A stretch of 64,000 bases of DNA from Lachnospiraceae bacterium (GTDB lineage: Bacteria; Bacillota; Clostridia; Lachnospirales; Lachnospiraceae), in contig CASJPF010000008.1 in the NCBI GenBank assembly GCA_949383255.1, positions 1 to 64,000 on the forward strand. Direction: 5' to 3'. A program made the position numbers and the translations under genes. Shown one piece after another: positions 47,288-56,143 of the stretch; positions within the stretch are counted from its first letter, which is position 1, and every line of letters starts with the position of its first letter. Under the pieces are notes generated by a model. It saw nothing but the letters and a program-made list of their open reading frames with translations, searched no databases and was not told the DNA's origin.

Positions 47288-49702
47288 TCAACACGAAATC
47301 CGCATTAACATCTGCGCAATACTTCCTACATTATATCCACAAGTGGCGTAGATTCCGCTACCACCTTCATCAAGTACAACCGCAAGAGGATATGTCTTCT
47401 TCGTCAACCCTGCTGCCTCCGCAATCTGCACGGCTGCTTCCGTATCATCTACATATGCAAGACGAATGTCTGGCGCGGCGTGCATAAGTTTCGCAAGTGT
47501 TCCATCTTGCTTCTGTCTCTGCCCACTCAATAAGAAAATACGCTCCTGACAATTCAACACATCTGACATACGCTCAAGCAATTCATTTAAAATATGTTCT
47601 GTAGGCTCCTCACCCTCACAAATCCAGATACAGATCGCACGCTGTCCATCACGCAGTGACTCCAGTGTATGCATAACATTCCGTTCTGCATTTGCTAGAT
47701 GCAACCTCACTTCAGGCAATTTAATACGCAGTGCATCTTGGTTTGCATTACTCCGCTCAAGTGCAATCTCCTTACGCTCTCCTGGACAAAGTGTAAAAAA
47801 GTATTCCATAAAACGTTGGCTGCCACCCGTCAAGCGCACTGTTGTTGTCACATGGTACGCTCCTGGCTCCGCCTCCAACACAAGCTGCTCCTCTTCCCAA
47901 GGGCTCTCCTCCATATCCAGCACACGAAATGTGCCGTCTTCCATATATTCTACGCTCCAATCCGTAAGGTACACCCACTTATTTCCATTTGCTAGAAATA
48001 CAATGTTGCCATATTCCTGCTCAGAACACTTATCAGAATCCATAACAGAATGGAACACACCATTTTGATAATATTGCGGCTCTCCTGTCACAGGATGCAA
48101 ACGCGCCGGAATACCACAGCTCCGTGCAACTGCCACAAACAATATCTTCTGGTCTGCTGCGCTTCCTCTACCTCCTTTGAGCACTGTAAGCGGATTCATG
48201 CGAAGTGTAGGATATGCATCTTCCGTCGGAATCTTCACCTTCGCACACACTTCCTTCCAGATGCGTGCAGGCTCTTCTCTAAATGCTGGTGCGCATGCTC
48301 CCATTATTTGCTTTATGCCGCTGCGCCATGCAAAAAGTTCCTCATGTTCAATGCGTGGATTTAATATGTAGTCTACAAAAATTTGTTCCTCTATGCTGTC
48401 TTGAAACGCTAACGCTTCTGTCAGATGATCTTCTAACACTGCGGCATTTAGATCATAATAATCTTTATCTGACAATGCCTTGAGCATTTTCATACGACAA
48501 GGGTTTTTATCCTTTTCCAGAAAGCTTATCACTTCCTCAAAATTACCGCCTGCCATTTTCAAAAGTTTTTCTGCCTGTGGAAACTGTGCACCGCGCACTG
48601 CATCATAATAAGATGCAATTCGTTCTTCTCGCATTTTTTTCGCCTGTTCAAGCTCCTGCTTAAATGCATCCGGCACATGCGGATTCTCCTCTATGCTTTT
48701 ATCCCCTTCCGGTGCAATAAATTCCCCTTTTTGCCATGTATTAAAAGTGACAGGCTCCAAAACTACCCTATGTTTACCAGACTTCATCATCTGTATTATT
48801 CCCGTATAATATACATTATCCTTCACTGCACTCACTTGCACACTCCCTAGTCCGAATTGCACTTGCACCTCACCGTTTTGATTGGTGTGCAGCGTAGCAA
48901 TCAAACCATAATGGGCATAGTTAAGCACTTTAAAGTGTACCTGCATATCAGCAAACAAACTGCCATCGTTAGCGCACAGCGTCAGAACTGCCGTGACAGT
49001 CTTTGCGTAATGCGCTGTGACATTATGATATGTAACAGCACCATTGTGAGAAATAATATCATCACCATGCTCTTGCAAACCAAAGCTTCGCGCATGCACA
49101 AGAATCGCTCTGGAGGCAGGAAGGCTAAACCACCCCTGATTGAGCACTGGCTCCGGCTCACAAGCTCCAAAATATTGCCAGCGACCTCCACAGTACACCT
49201 CCACCCATGCATGGTTGTCATTGCAGTGCGCCCACAAAGGCGCATACACCTGACGGGCAGCAATCCCCACACTGCGCAACACAGTCACCGCAAAGGTACT
49301 TTCTTCTCCACAACGCCCAAAGCCACTCTTGTAGACCGTTACTGCATTTGCTGTGCGCGCATCTGCCTGATGATATGTCGCATTCTGGGCACACCAGAGA
49401 TTTACACGCAGAATCGCTTCCTCCAAAGAAAGCCCATCCAAAACAGGCATCACCATGTCATAAAATAACTTGTAACAATCCTCAATACGCTCGCTGTTTA
49501 CTCTGTATGCTGCCACATTTTCCAAAAAAATCTCTTCAGGCAGTTCACTGCACCATGCCACATGCTCCCGCAGCCAAGCCGCATGTTCCGCAAAAGCGTA
49601 CAACACTTTCTCGGGTACATCAACCTTGTCACAATATGGCATCCCACTTTGGTAATACGCCAATATCCTCTCTATAAGGACTGGTGTGACCATTTGATCC
49701 AT
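47288..49702 (-). CDS. large transglutaminase-fold protein, putative glycopeptide-processing enzyme
   Basis: An 804-residue cytoplasmic protein. Residues ~100-200 form a transglutaminase-like core: Cys131 in GFGRCGEESTF, His164 in NDNHAWVEVY, then RWQYFGACEPEP. This resembles the catalytic core of eukaryotic cytosolic peptide:N-glycanase (GRCGEW ... DHVWxEV ... HVDSCE), but the third-position Asp is Gly179. A second, decayed copy without Cys is seen near 510-540 (GRGSAADQKILFVAVARSCG). The last ~110 residues look thioredoxin-like. Related large proteins occur in gut Bacteroidetes without known function. It is first in the GH18-CBM9-GH29-aminopeptidase cluster. A role in detaching glycans from peptides, or peptides from glycans, is inference. 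Confidence 0.7.
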   Translation of the reverse strand: MDQMVTPVLIERILAYYQSGMPYCDKVDVPEKVLYAFAEHAAWLREHVAWCSELPEEIFLENVAAYRVNSERIEDCYKLFYDMVMPVLDGLSLEEAILRVNLWCAQNATYHQADARTANAVTVYKSGFGRCGEESTFAVTVLRSVGIAARQVYAPLWAHCNDNHAWVEVYCGGRWQYFGACEPEPVLNQGWFSLPASRAILVHARSFGLQEHGDDIISHNGAVTYHNVTAHYAKTVTAVLTLCANDGSLFADMQVHFKVLNYAHYGLIATLHTNQNGEVQVQFGLGSVQVSAVKDNVYYTGIIQMMKSGKHRVVLEPVTFNTWQKGEFIAPEGDKSIEENPHVPDAFKQELEQAKKMREERIASYYDAVRGAQFPQAEKLLKMAGGNFEEVISFLEKDKNPCRMKMLKALSDKDYYDLNAAVLEDHLTEALAFQDSIEEQIFVDYILNPRIEHEELFAWRSGIKQIMGACAPAFREEPARIWKEVCAKVKIPTEDAYPTLRMNPLTVLKGGRGSAADQKILFVAVARSCGIPARLHPVTGEPQYYQNGVFHSVMDSDKCSEQEYGNIVFLANGNKWVYLTDWSVEYMEDGTFRVLDMEESPWEEEQLVLEAEPGAYHVTTTVRLTGGSQRFMEYFFTLCPGERKEIALERSNANQDALRIKLPEVRLHLANAERNVMHTLESLRDGQRAICIWICEGEEPTEHILNELLERMSDVLNCQERIFLLSGQRQKQDGTLAKLMHAAPDIRLAYVDDTEAAVQIAEAAGLTKKTYPLAVVLDEGGSGIYATCGYNVGSIAQMLMRISC

Positions 49703-49746
49703 TTCCGTTTCCTCCTAAATTATAAATTATGACGAAAATTTTTTTG

Positions 49747-49772
49747 AAATGTAACTAAAATACTTTACATTT
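49747..49772 (-). promoter_or_regulatory. ATGTAA-type inverted repeat before the transglutaminase gene
   Basis: AAATGTAA (49747-49754) and TTACATTT (49765-49772) are perfect 8-base arms with a 10-base spacer, 45 bases before the ATG. ATGTAA arms recur in the palindrome before the sugar kinase at 52687. The following gap to 50055 also holds TTACTATT/AATAGTAA (49905-49938) and nothing coding. Confidence 0.45.
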
Positions 49773-50055
49773 TGTTAATCATACTATAACAACTTACTTT
49801 ACATATTGCAAGTAGAATTTCTTATTTCTTTTATTTTTTAGTAAATATGTCTATTTTGTGTGCGCAACGCCAATTTATCTACGCCGCTATCCCTTCAATA
49901 TTTGTTACTATTCACAATTTCTATGGTATAAATAGTAATATAAAATAACAATCCTACTCTTACAAAATGTGTATTTCAACAAACATTTCTTTCTACTTTA
50001 TGATTGTTTTTTCTACCTTTTTATGGTATGGTAAACATATAATATTACTACTTTT

Positions 50056-50335
50056 GTAACAGTTCAGGCAAGCTGGCCTGTTACTGCAAAAATCCATTGA
50101 AAATCGTCTTTGGCAATGGGATTTTTGCTCTCAAACTTTATGTTGTAACAGTTCAGCCCTTGGCTTCCTGTTACAGACATCAAGCCATACAAAACCACTT
50201 CGTGGTGGTTTGATGTATCTCTGCCACTACACAGTTTTACGGACTTTGCAGTAAATGCAAAGTCTTAGACTGAACTGTATTTTACGCTTTCTTACGGTCT
50301 TTGCAAGACCTGCAAAGACCTATCTGAACTGTTAC
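50056..50335 (+). mobile_element. miniature element, copy B outer (interrupted)
   Basis: Starts GTAACAGTTCAG, ends CTGAACTGTTAC, and is flanked by the 8-base duplication CTACTTTT (50048-50055 and 50336-50343). Left hairpin 50056-50084. The middle hairpin GCAAAAATCC/GGATTTTTGC differs from copies A and C. The right hairpin is GGTCTTTGCA/TGCAAAGACC. A second copy is inserted at 50145-50280. Confidence 0.85.
50145..50280 (+). mobile_element. miniature element, copy B inner (nested)
   Basis: GTAACAGTTCAG to CTGAACTGTAT, with the CATCAAGCC-type middle hairpin of copies A and C. Flanks TTTATGTT and TTTACGCT agree at 6 of 8 positions, a worn target duplication. It splits the outer copy before its right hairpin. 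Confidence 0.75.
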
Positions 50336-50428
50336 CTACTTTTTACATTTATAAATTAATACTTGCTGCACACCGCTATTCGTGTGTTTCATTGATTAAA
50401 TGATGTACCAGCAGATAGGAGTTTTTCT

Positions 50429-51436
50429 ATGGAAAAAGTGACAATGAATAATATTGCAGAGGCACTCAATATTTCGAGAGTGACTGTCAGCAGGGCATTC
50501 AATAACCAGACGGGAGTGTCCGAGATCTTAAAAGAACAAATCTTTACAAAAGCAAGCGAAATGGGATACACCAAATTTCCCTATCCGTTTGTGAAACCAC
50601 CTGTCCAGAAAGAGCACACTGTTTCTCTCATTGTTTCACGACCTGATTCTACCCTATTCTGGACTAATATTATCCACCGCATGGCACAAGAACTTTTAAA
50701 ATACAATATCAATCTCTTATATACTTATGTTCCTTCCATCTACACCAAGGACTTTATGCTGCCTTCTATTTTGTTAAACGATAATGTAGATGGCATTATC
50801 ACAGTAAATGTGTACGCCCCTGAAATTTTGGAGATGATTAATTGTCTGCCGATTCCTAAAATTTTTCTTGACACAGTTCCCATGCTGTCTGAACAAAAAT
50901 TGACAGGGGACCTAGTCCTAATCGAAGGATACCAAACAGAATGGAATATCACCCAAATTCTTATCCAAGAAGGACATACAAATATCGGATTTCTGGGAGA
51001 TATTAATTATGCGCGCACCAACATGGAGCGTTATCGCGGCTACTGCGACTGTATGCAAAAACATGGGCTTCCAATCCGTTCCGAATACTGTCTCACCAAG
51101 TCCATCGGTGTTTTCTCCTATGACCGAGAACTGCGTACCTTTCTGGATTCTTTGACCATCTGGCCGACCGCATTTGTATGTGTCAACGACTATGTAGCGC
51201 ACTTTGTACAGATTTACATAGATGAGAAGTCAAAACAATTGCCACATCCGATTGTACTGACGGGCTTTGACAACACGGGTGAGTTCACCAATATCGCGGG
51301 CCGCATTATCACAGCCAATGTATCAACCGAATTGCTCGGCAAACGCCTCGCACTACAGTTATTATTCCGCACACAACATTCAGATGCTCCCTACGAACTA
51401 ACTTTTATCGCATCATCAGTTGTTCGTTTTCTATAA
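50429..51436 (+). CDS. LacI family transcriptional regulator 2
   Basis: A 335-residue regulator. The headpiece TMNNIAEALNISRVTVSRAF is followed by a hinge and an effector domain (NIGFLGDINYARTNMERYRG, PIVLTGFDNTGEF). It is divergent from the transglutaminase cluster and convergent with the KdgK-like kinase, with element copy B in its upstream gap. It is the natural candidate to control the glycan clusters on either side. The effector is not readable. ATAGGAG precedes the ATG. Confidence 0.92.
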   Translation: MEKVTMNNIAEALNISRVTVSRAFNNQTGVSEILKEQIFTKASEMGYTKFPYPFVKPPVQKEHTVSLIVSRPDSTLFWTNIIHRMAQELLKYNINLLYTYVPSIYTKDFMLPSILLNDNVDGIITVNVYAPEILEMINCLPIPKIFLDTVPMLSEQKLTGDLVLIEGYQTEWNITQILIQEGHTNIGFLGDINYARTNMERYRGYCDCMQKHGLPIRSEYCLTKSIGVFSYDRELRTFLDSLTIWPTAFVCVNDYVAHFVQIYIDEKSKQLPHPIVLTGFDNTGEFTNIAGRIITANVSTELLGKRLALQLLFRTQHSDAPYELTFIASSVVRFL

Positions 51437-51459
51437 AATCAAACGCCTGTGTGCAGAAA

Positions 51460-51493
51460 AAAGGAGACAACGCTATATGTCGTCATCTCCTTT
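51460..51493. terminator. terminator between convergent genes
   Basis: AAAGGAGA (51460-51467) pairs with TCTCCTTT (51486-51493), with A and T runs outside. It serves the LacI gene (+) and the kinase gene (-). Confidence 0.7.
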
Positions 51494-51504
51494 CATCTTG
51501 TTTT

Positions 51505-52563
51505 CTATCGATTCATTTCAAGCTGTGGTCCTGTGGCATGATGATTCCTGATGATTCCATCAATCTCTTTTAAATCAGAGGAAGGTAAGTCTCCCGGAAT
51601 CGTATTTTTAACCGCTGCCGTGGCATTTCCATACTCCATTGCCTTCGTGCAGTCCATATTGTGCGCAAGCAATCCATACAGTGCACCAGATATATAGGCG
51701 TCACCGCTTCCAATCCGATCCACCACGTCAATATTTTCATATGCTGGCTCTTGCACATAACAGTCATTGATTGCATCATAAATGCAAGAACCAAAAGAAT
51801 GAACCTTTGGAGAATGCACTATGCGCTGTGTTGATGCAACCACGCTAATCTTATAGTCCTTTGTGAAACTTTTCATCATCTCCTGCACAGTGCCTTCTTT
51901 TTTAAAGGTTAGTCTGGCAGTATCTTCCGAACAGAAAAATACATCTACATAAGGAAGAATCTGCTCAATGCACGCTTTTGCCTCCTCACCTGTCCATAGA
52001 TTTCCTCTAAAATTTACATCAAAGGAAATCAAAGTACCGTTTTCCTTAAAGCGCTTAATCATCTCGACCGCAGTATTTCTCGTCTTCTCTCCAAGTGCTA
52101 GCGTAATTCCCGTCGTGTGAAAACAACGTGCAGAAGTAAACATTTTCTCTGGAAAATCATCAATGGAAATCTCCGTAAATGCAGTATTTTTTCTGTCATA
52201 AACAACATTTGGTTTTCTTGGATGTGCACCATATTCATAATAATAAATACCCAATCTGGAATCTTTTGTGTTATCATATACTAGATAATCGTCACTCACA
52301 CCGCAAAAACGCACTCTGTTTTGAATATACCTTCCCAAATCATTTGCAGGAACCCGTGAAATAATTCCTGTCCTTAACCCTAACAGCGAAGTTCCTGACA
52401 CCACATTTAATTCCGCGCCACCCGCCTGCTTCTGAAACACATCTCCTCTAGTAAGCCGCTCGTTTACTGGCGGCGAAAGACGAAGCAAAATCTCTCCTAA
52501 TGCCAGCAGGTCAAATTCTCGTCTCTTGAATACTTCCTTATTTGTATTTGCGTTTGTATCCAT
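51505..52563 (-). CDS. PfkB family sugar kinase, KdgK-like
   Basis: A 352-residue ribokinase-fold enzyme. It has the N-terminal substrate motif ALGEILLRLSPP, the glycine pair GGAELNVV, and catalytic Asp288 in DRIGSGDAYISG. The overall form is closest to 2-dehydro-3-deoxygluconate kinases, which feed pectin or hexuronate breakdown into central metabolism. Fructose or tagatose kinases are alternatives. It is monocistronic. An ATGTAAGCTCTTACAT palindrome lies 124 bases upstream. GGAGC precedes the ATG. Confidence 0.82.
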   Translation of the reverse strand: MDTNANTNKEVFKRREFDLLALGEILLRLSPPVNERLTRGDVFQKQAGGAELNVVSGTSLLGLRTGIISRVPANDLGRYIQNRVRFCGVSDDYLVYDNTKDSRLGIYYYEYGAHPRKPNVVYDRKNTAFTEISIDDFPEKMFTSARCFHTTGITLALGEKTRNTAVEMIKRFKENGTLISFDVNFRGNLWTGEEAKACIEQILPYVDVFFCSEDTARLTFKKEGTVQEMMKSFTKDYKISVVASTQRIVHSPKVHSFGSCIYDAINDCYVQEPAYENIDVVDRIGSGDAYISGALYGLLAHNMDCTKAMEYGNATAAVKNTIPGDLPSSDLKEIDGIIRNHHATGPQLEMNR

Positions 52564-52686
52564 ATGCTCAGCTCCTTATCTCTGAAACGTTCCTAGTATT
52601 TCATTCCGTCAGAAATTAGAATGATACAACATACAACCTTAATTTCTGTCGGGATCGGGTACTAGAATATTTCTTGCTCCTTACTG

Positions 52687-52702
52687 ATGTAAGCTCTTAC
52701 AT
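52687..52702 (-). promoter_or_regulatory. 16-base operator palindrome before the sugar kinase
   Basis: ATGTAAGCTCTTACAT has perfect 7-base arms. On the minus strand a TATACAAT box overlaps its upstream side, a repressor position. The arms resemble those of the repeat at 49747-49772. Confidence 0.55.
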
Positions 52703-52820
52703 TGTATATATTAACATACAAAAACAAAAATATCAAATAAAAATCTTTATGAATTTCACAATTTTATCACAATTAGATAACAATTGAAACACAAATTCAT
52801 TTTATAGTATAACCATAACA

Positions 52821-52957
52821 GCAACAGTTCAGCCTTTGGCTTCCTGTTGCAGACATCAAGCCATGCATAATCGCTTCGCGATGGCTTGATGTATCTCTAC
52901 TACTACACGCTTTTACGGACTTTGCAGTAAATGCAAAGTCCTAGACTGAACTGTAAC
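52821..52957 (+). mobile_element. miniature element, copy C
   Basis: GCAACAGTTCAG to CTGAACTGTAAC, flanked by CCATAACA (52813-52820) and CCATAGCA (52958-52965), 7 of 8 equal. The middle hairpin is CATCAAGCC/GGCTTGATG and the right hairpin GGACTTTGCA/TGCAAAGTCC. It lies in the divergent gap between the sugar kinase and htrA. Just downstream CATTTTTGCT/AGCAAAAATA (52990-53059) forms another inverted repeat. Confidence 0.85.
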
Positions 52958-53107
52958 CCATAGCAACGCTAATTTAAAAATGTTATTGACATTTTTGCTC
53001 GGCGTAGAAACCATGACATAAAACCAATTTGCACGCCTGCAATAAAACAGCAAAAATATTGTAATGATAAATATAACATTCTTTTAATTTTGAAGGGAGA
53101 TTCTATT

Positions 53108-54625
53108 ATGTACGAAAACAACAATAACTACTCACAGCAGTCAAATAACGCAGGAAGCACTGGCAATGGATATCCAGAGTATTATTATTCTACAGGTGCT
53201 CCAAACATCAACTACGAGCAGACGCAGCGCCTTCCAGTAGACGCGCCAAAAATAAAACAAAAAAAGACAAACGGTTTTGGCAAAAAAGCAGTGTCTGTTG
53301 TCTGTCTTGGTCTAGTATTTGGCATTTCTGCTGGCGCAGCTTTTAGCATTCCTGCATCGATTGCCACAAAAGAATTAAAGCAAGCCAAACTTGAAATGCA
53401 GCAGATGCAAGATAGTCAGAGCGCTACTTCTAGCAAGCCATCGCTCACAACTACAGCGGACTCTCTGACAACCTCCAACGCACTTCACAACAGTAATACA
53501 TCTGCTACCGTGTCTGCAATTGTTGACAGTTGTCTGCCAAGTGTTGTATCAATTACCAACAAAGGTGTAACAGAAGTTCGCACAATGTTTGGTACTTACC
53601 AACAAGATACAGAAAATAGTGGTTCTGGCATTATAATTGGCGAGAACGACACAGAACTCTTAATTGTGACAAACTATCATGTTGTGTCAGGAAGCAATGA
53701 ACTGAGCGTTGTATTTAGCTATGATGAGGACAGCGATGAACCTTCACTGGTCAGCGCACGCGTCAAAGGATATGAAGCAGACAAAGATCTTGCTGTTATC
53801 TCCGTTTCTCTTGACGACATCACAGATGAAATGCGATCTAAAATTAAAATTGCAACTGTCGGGGATTCTTCCAATCTAGTGCTTGGGCAAGAAGTTGTAG
53901 CAATCGGTAATGCGCTTGGCTATGGTCAGTCTGTTACGACAGGCATTATTAGTGCACTTGGTCGAAATGTCACTGTCTCCGACGATAATGGCAGCAGTAT
54001 TACAAACAAACTGATTCAGACAGATGCAGCAATCAATCCGGGTAATTCTGGCGGTGCACTCTTAAATATGAACGGAGAACTGATTGGAATCAATTCCGTA
54101 AAAGTTTCCTCTAGTTCTGTTGAAGGCATGGGATATGCAATTCCAATCTCAGATGTTCAATCCATTATTGAAGAACTTATGCTAAAGGAGACGAGAGATG
54201 TGGTTTCAGAAGAAAGGCAAGGCTATTTGGGTATTCAGCCGATTGATGTGACAAATGATATTTATGAGACTTATGGTATGCCAGTTGGTATCTATATTAA
54301 CACCGTTTATGAAAACTCCCCAGCGGAAGCTGCCGGGCTTGTCAAGGGCAATATCATTACAAAATTTGATGGTCAAACCGTGAAAACCCGGGAAGAGCTG
54401 ATGTCTCTGCTCACTTATTACAGTGCTGGTGAGACAGTCGATGTCGTTGTGATGGTACAAAGTTCAGAGGGCTATGTCGAAAAAACTGTTCAGTTAACAC
54501 TTGGCACAAAAGATATTTTCGGAGATGACGCCGATAACACACAATCCAATCAACAGCGTCAGGAATCCAGAGAAGACGAAAATGGATACTTTAATCCATT
54601 TGGATCATTCTGGTCAATTCCTTAA
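53108..54625 (+). CDS. htrA: HtrA/DegP-type serine protease, membrane anchored
   Basis: About 505 residues. A Tyr/Asn/Gln-rich cytoplasmic tail is followed by one membrane span (about 61-84, VSVVCLGLVFGISAGAAF), a linker, and a trypsin-like domain with triad His191 (TNYHVVSG), Asp227 (DKDLAVIS) and Ser314 (NPGNSGGALLN). One PDZ domain follows (GIYINTVYENSPAEAAGLVKG without its first strand). It degrades or refolds damaged proteins at the outer face of the membrane. GGGAGA lies before ATG 53108, making the longer start at 53090 unlikely. A terminator hairpin follows directly. Confidence 0.95.
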   Translation: MYENNNNYSQQSNNAGSTGNGYPEYYYSTGAPNINYEQTQRLPVDAPKIKQKKTNGFGKKAVSVVCLGLVFGISAGAAFSIPASIATKELKQAKLEMQQMQDSQSATSSKPSLTTTADSLTTSNALHNSNTSATVSAIVDSCLPSVVSITNKGVTEVRTMFGTYQQDTENSGSGIIIGENDTELLIVTNYHVVSGSNELSVVFSYDEDSDEPSLVSARVKGYEADKDLAVISVSLDDITDEMRSKIKIATVGDSSNLVLGQEVVAIGNALGYGQSVTTGIISALGRNVTVSDDNGSSITNKLIQTDAAINPGNSGGALLNMNGELIGINSVKVSSSSVEGMGYAIPISDVQSIIEELMLKETRDVVSEERQGYLGIQPIDVTNDIYETYGMPVGIYINTVYENSPAEAAGLVKGNIITKFDGQTVKTREELMSLLTYYSAGETVDVVVMVQSSEGYVEKTVQLTLGTKDIFGDDADNTQSNQQRQESREDENGYFNPFGSFWSIP

Positions 54626-54626
54626 T

Positions 54627-54703
54627 CGAGTAGGGAAGTAATCTTCCCTACTCGCCACACGACCTGCGCGCCACTTTAGTGGCATATTTCCTTTGCGCAG
54701 GTC
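54627..54703 (+). terminator. terminator hairpin plus branched structure after htrA
   Basis: CGAGTAGGGAAG/CTTCCCTACTCG (54627-54654) is a perfect 12-pair stem right after the stop. It is followed by GACCTGCGC/GCGCAGGTC (54661-54703), which encloses a smaller GCCACT/AGTGGC stem, a branched fold. There is no clear T run. Confidence 0.6.
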
Positions 54704-54716
54704 TGCGCATAAAACA

Positions 54717-54740
54717 AAAAGCAGGCTGTACGCCTGCTTA
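54717..54740 (-). terminator. terminator of the HTH-PfkB gene
   Basis: On the minus strand AAGCAGGC and GCCTGCTT pair with a TTTTTGTTTT tail, immediately after the stop codon. Confidence 0.8.
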
Positions 54741-55826
54741 TTATAATTCTATTCTCGTTCTCTCCACAAGCGCAGGAATACACAATTGTGGATTTACTGC
54801 CATTTTTCCCTCGCCTGTAATACTCAAAGCGGCCAATCCAATTTTTGCCATCTGGCGGATACTCAAATGCTTCATATATCCAAGCACCACGCCTGCCATA
54901 AACGCATCATTTGCTCCATTGCAATGAATATGCTGTCCTCCAGAGCTATTTACCATAAACTGCTCCTCGTCACAAGCACAGTAAACACCGCCTTTTTCTG
55001 GCAGAATAAAAACATTCTTCACACCTTTTTCCAAAATAATATCCGCCGCCCGTTCCAGCGAATCTTTATCCTGAATCCGAATACCACTCAAAACCTCTGC
55101 CTCCGCCTCATTTGCCATCACAACGCAAAGTCTGTCAAGAACTGGAAGCAGTTTCTCCGCTCTCTTGCGCGACTCTGCGGAGGCAAACACTGGCGCTCTG
55201 CACTTTTCACAAAGATATTGAATTGTCCCTGCTGGTATATTCGTATCCAATATGATCATGCGCGACTTATTTAACAGTTCCATCTTAGAAGAAATAAATT
55301 TCGTTGTCAGCTTTTCATAAATCCGCATATCCGATACAGAAAATTTTATATTCCCCTTTTCATCTGCTATATACAGATAAACCGGCGTGGACTCGCCGGA
55401 TGTCTTTAAGGAATGTGCAATGTCTATGCCAAGTTCCTCACAACTTTCAATAATACTGCGCGCATTGGGGTCATCGCCAATTGCGGTAATCAGTTTTACC
55501 CCTATACCAAGAAGTCTTAAATTATGCGCTGTATTTCTTCCTGCGCCGCCAAGAGACTGTATCGCCCTTCCAGAATTAGAATCCCCTTCTGTCAGTGCTT
55601 CCTCGGGCGTTCCTCCAATATCAATATTGGCGCTTCCAATTACTGTACAATAGCTCGGACCACTTGTGACATATCCCTTTCCAAGAATATACCCTTTTTT
55701 CATCAGATTTGAAATATGTACTGCTGCCGATGAACGGGCAATGCCGGCCTTTGCTGCAAGTTCTTCCTGCGAGATCATTGGATTCTCTGTTATCCATTGA
55801 AATATCTGTGCCTCTCTATTTGTCAT
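54741..55826 (-). CDS. PfkB family kinase with N-terminal winged HTH (pseudouridine-kinase-like)
   Basis: A 361-residue protein. Residues 1-52 are a winged helix (MISQEELAAKAGIARSSAAV), and residues ~58-355 a ribokinase fold with GGAGRNTAHNLRLLG and catalytic Asp307 in HCNGANDAFMAG, where GAGD has become GAND. The HTH-kinase layout is known from PsuK/YeiC-like pseudouridine kinases and relatives. The HTH part may make it autoregulatory. No psuG glycosidase is adjacent, so the substrate is uncertain. GAGGGAGA precedes the ATG; two miniature elements lie upstream. Confidence 0.82.
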   Translation of the reverse strand: MTNREAQIFQWITENPMISQEELAAKAGIARSSAAVHISNLMKKGYILGKGYVTSGPSYCTVIGSANIDIGGTPEEALTEGDSNSGRAIQSLGGAGRNTAHNLRLLGIGVKLITAIGDDPNARSIIESCEELGIDIAHSLKTSGESTPVYLYIADEKGNIKFSVSDMRIYEKLTTKFISSKMELLNKSRMIILDTNIPAGTIQYLCEKCRAPVFASAESRKRAEKLLPVLDRLCVVMANEAEAEVLSGIRIQDKDSLERAADIILEKGVKNVFILPEKGGVYCACDEEQFMVNSSGGQHIHCNGANDAFMAGVVLGYMKHLSIRQMAKIGLAALSITGEGKMAVNPQLCIPALVERTRIEL

Positions 55827-55992
55827 ATAATCTCCCTCTCTGTTGTGCCTTAAAAATTATTTTCAAGTATACATTCTGCACATAAAATACAGCAAAAATA
55901 CATTAAACTATCTAAATAATTGTTCGTTCTTCCTATATTGTTATCATATCACCCAAAAAAACCACTGTCAATGCAATCTATAAAGTGACTCA

Positions 55993-56126
55993 GTTACAAT
56001 TCAGCCTTGCCGAATTGTAACGCAACAAGCTATGCAAAATCGCTACGCGATGGCTTGTTGCATCTCAACCACTATGTTTTCTTACGGAATTAGCAGTAAA
56101 TGCAAAGTCCTAGACTGAACTGTAAT
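55993..56126 (+). mobile_element. miniature element, copy D
   Basis: GTTACAATTCAG to CTGAACTGTAAT, flanked by a perfect duplication GTGACTCA (55985-55992 and 56127-56134). The middle stem is GCAACAAGC/GCTTGTTGC, a compensated version of GCATCAAGC/GCTTGATGC in copy A. In the right stem the 5' arm has changed to GGAATTAGCA. Confidence 0.88.
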
Positions 56127-56143
56127 GTGACTCATGCAAAAAA

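Noticed and set aside
51505-55826. A pectin/hexuronate or pseudouridine pathway
   Set aside because: Each kinase stands alone, without the partner isomerases, aldolase or glycosidase.
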